DNA of 64,000 nucleotides from the NCBI RefSeq assembly GCF_001613105.1, contig NZ_BDBS01000009.1, forward strand, positions 124,001-188,000, written 5' to 3'. Shown here in pieces: positions 62,522 through 64,000 of this stretch. Below the pieces are notes generated by a model that had not been told where the DNA came from, did no database searches, and saw only the letters and a list, made by a program, of their open reading frames with translations. The stretch comes from Nocardia pseudobrasiliensis NBRC 108224. Its GTDB lineage: Bacteria; Actinomycetota; Actinomycetes; Mycobacteriales; Mycobacteriaceae. Numbering within the stretch: position 1 is the stretch's first letter; every line of letters starts with the position of its first letter. Made by a program: the position numbers and the translations under genes.

Positions 62522-63331
62522 TCAGCGCACCGCGGCCAGGGCCTCGGGCAGCGTGAATCGCCCGGCGTACAGGGCCTTTCCGACGATCGCGCCCTCCACT
62601 CCCTCCTCGACCAGCGAGGCGATGGCCCGCAGGTCCTCGAGGGTGGAGACGCCACCGGAGGCGATCACCGGCGCGTCGGTGGCATTGGTGACCTCGCTCA
62701 GCAGCTCGAGGTTGGGCCCGGTGAGGGTGCCGTCCTTGGTGACGTCGGTGACCACATAGCGCGTGCAGCCGTCGCGTTCGAGGCGCTCGAGCACCTCCCA
62801 CAGATCGCCGCCGTCGCTGACCCAGCCGCGCCCGCGCAGCCGGTACTCCCCGTCGACGAGGCGCACATCCAGGCCGACCGCGATCTTGTCGCCGTATTCG
62901 GCGATCGCGCGGGCGCACCACAGCGGATCCTCGAGGGCCGCGGTACCGAGGTTGACCCGGGCGCAGCCGGTGGCCAGGGCCGCCTTCAGCGAGTCGTCGT
63001 CGCGGATGCCGCCCGACAGCTCGACCTTGACGTCCAGTTCGCCGACCACCGCGGCCAGCAGCTCACGGTTGGAGCCGCGCCCGAAGGCGGCGTCCAGATC
63101 GACCAGATGCACCCATTCGGCGCCGGCCTCCTGCCAGGCGAGCGCGGCATCACGGGGCGCGCCGTAGCTGGTTTCGCTCCCGGCCTCCCCCTGAACCAGG
63201 CGCACGGCCTCACCATTGGCGACATCCACCGCGGGTAGCAACACAAGACGAGCGCCGCCGCCTCGCTGGCGCTCGGCCGCGCCGCCCGTCAGGGACGCTG
63301 TGTTATCTGGTTCGCTCGCAAGCTCGCTCAC
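62522..63331 (-). CDS. hisA: HisA/TrpF bifunctional isomerase (PriA) with N-terminal extension
   Basis: 269 residues in the open frame from GTG 63331 (TAGG 8 nt upstream). From residue 30 it is a standard Pri[21 protein letters not shown] (catalytic Asp), [60 protein letters not shown] (second Asp) and [20 protein letters not shown]. In actinobacteria lacking trpF it isomerises both ProFAR and phosphoribosylanthranilate; trpF is absent from the trp operon here. Residues 1-29 ([20 protein letters not shown]) have no counterpart in homologues and appear repeat-derived; GTG 63244 is the family-based alternative start. Confidence 0.95.
   Translation of the reverse strand: MSELASEPDNTASLTGGAAERQRGGGARLVLLPAVDVANGEAVRLVQGEAGSETSYGAPRDAALAWQEAGAEWVHLVDLDAAFGRGSNRELLAAVVGELDVKVELSGGIRDDDSLKAALATGCARVNLGTAALEDPLWCARAIAEYGDKIAVGLDVRLVDGEYRLRGRGWVSDGGDLWEVLERLERDGCTRYVVTDVTKDGTLTGPNLELLSEVTNATDAPVIASGGVSTLEDLRAIASLVEEGVEGAIVGKALYAGRFTLPEALAAVR
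63245..63331. repeat. repeat-like DNA at the hisA 5' end
   Basis: The bases before the conserved hisA region show an array of short inverted words (GCGCCGCC, GGCGCTCGGCCGCGCC, AACACA with TGTGTT, and GCGAGCTTGCGAGC) on the + strand, similar in style to the CGAAGCGAG element at 50.8 kb. It encodes the 29-residue extension seen in the long HisA reading. Confidence 0.5.
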
Positions 63332-63523
63332 GTGAGAAGCCTACTGGGCAATCTTTACGGCATCCGAACCGGGCGGCACGCAATGCGACCTGTGTCACGC
63401 GTGGCCTCTACCACGGCAGGGTTTGGCCGGTCGCCGAGTGGGTTACAGACACAGTGGACGTGTCATCGGGGGCACGGGCACAGGTCCTTTCGCCAGTCCA
63501 TGTCGACCAACGAGGGGTGACCC

Positions 63524-64000
63524 ATGTTCCGGATCACGCTGCGGCGCCTGGCCGTCGCGCTGCCTTCGGCGGTAGCCGGAACGGCTGCGCTGGTAGCCAA
63601 TCCGGCCGCGGCCGCGCCGTCGGACCCATTGACCCAGGCGGCCTGCGATTTCGGTTGGCAGCTGAACACCTACGACTACAGCAACTACGACGACTACACC
63701 CGTCGCGTCCTGGACCGCTCGACCGGCGAATTCCGCGGTCAGTTCGAGGGACAACTACCCGACAAACGCGCCCAGGCCGTGGCCGCGCACACCCGCGCGG
63801 AAGCCCTCAAGGTCGAATGCGTCACCGACACAGCCGATCCCGATCACGCCCAGACGATCGTCACCGTCGACCAATCCACCCGCAGCGACACCACTTTCGG
63901 CATTCCGCAGCAGGCCCGCTCGGTTATGCGGGTGAACCTCGACAATGTCGACGGACGCTGGCTGGCCGGGCGCGTGGATCCGGTGCTGCCGCAGCGCTAG
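63524..64000 (+). CDS. secreted Mce-associated-like (NTF2-fold) protein
   Basis: 158 residues from ATG 63524. A signal peptide (LRRLAVALPSAVAGTAALVA, cleavage near NPAAAAPSD) precedes a domain with AACDFGWQLNTYDYSNYDDY, TRRVLDRSTGEFRGQFEGQL, LKVECVTDTADPDHAQTIVT and SVMRVNLDNVDGRWLAGRVD. The YDYSNYDDYTRRVLDRSTGE pattern is that of Mce-associated proteins, an NTF2-like extracytoplasmic domain. No mce operon is adjacent. It is divergent from hisA and ends at the window edge. Confidence 0.8.
   Translation: MFRITLRRLAVALPSAVAGTAALVANPAAAAPSDPLTQAACDFGWQLNTYDYSNYDDYTRRVLDRSTGEFRGQFEGQLPDKRAQAVAAHTRAEALKVECVTDTADPDHAQTIVTVDQSTRSDTTFGIPQQARSVMRVNLDNVDGRWLAGRVDPVLPQR

Overview
The window is a high-GC actinobacterial chromosome segment and most resembles a Nocardia/Rhodococcus-type member of the Mycobacteriales. 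The evidence is GC-rich codon usage, frequent GTG starts with ATGA/GTGA overlaps, RpsA, PolA, PriA-type HisA and PdtaR of mycobacterial type, a FAR/AST-like class A beta-lactamase lipoprotein, and conserved gene order. Read from right to left, the backbone hisA-impA-hisF-hisI, bcp, trpE-TIGR02234-trpC-trpB-trpA, lgt, TM2 protein, pyk, tesB, pdtaR, polA, rpsA is, as I recall it, the Rv1603-Rv1630 order of M. tuberculosis. Genes not in that backbone sit in blocks between its anchors. LAYOUT. 1-1254 is the 5' part of a Tat-exported phospholipase C, followed by rpsA with a strong terminator. 3.1-25 kb is a 22-kb block of mixed-strand accessory genes that separates rpsA from polA. It holds two methyltransferases, an SPFH/ribbon-helix-helix pair, a divergent berberine-bridge-like oxidase/LysR pair, a polar amino acid ABC operon, an isopropylmalate dehydrogenase paralogue, a 2H-phosphoesterase, a thioredoxin, an orphan LeuA regulatory domain, a Cys-rich copper-storage-like protein, LysE, GNAT and APH-like proteins, secreted hydrolases, DUF1059, a small CHAT/caspase-like protein, a LysE remnant, and an M23 peptidase with two SH3 domains. 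25.1-36.5 kb carries polA, a GT39-type membrane glycosyltransferase, a branched-chain amino acid ABC operon with a fused LivG-LivF ATPase, and the ANTAR regulator pdtaR. tRNA-Leu(CAA) follows at 36.69 kb. 36.8-46.8 kb is a second accessory block: a PAP2-like protein, the beta-lactamase, a DUF4188-type protein, a low-molecular-weight tyrosine phosphatase, and a same-strand cassette of a small protein, a membrane protein, a 1390-residue multidomain STAND ATPase and an overlapping 353-residue STAND ATPase. 46.8-52.6 kb holds tesB, pyk, an amino acid ABC permease and binding protein without an ATPase, a 21-bp tandem-repeat element, a TM2 protein and lgt. 52.8-58.2 kb is the trp operon. 58.4-60.6 kb has four plus-strand genes ending with a MarR regulator, 60.6-63.3 kb is the overlapping hisA-impA-hisF-hisI cluster, and a divergent secreted protein ends the window. 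HOW IT WORKS TOGETHER. Housekeeping functions are tryptophan and histidine synthesis, glycolysis (pyk), translation (rpsA), replication and repair (polA) and lipoprotein maturation (lgt). Around them lie nutrient uptake systems and cell-surface enzymes. The strongest candidate for an undescribed system is the 40.0-46.8 kb STAND ATPase cassette. Secondary candidates are the orphan LeuA regulatory domain, the small CHAT-like protein beside DUF1059, and the SPFH/RHH pair. No CRISPR array, integrase, transposase or rRNA was seen.
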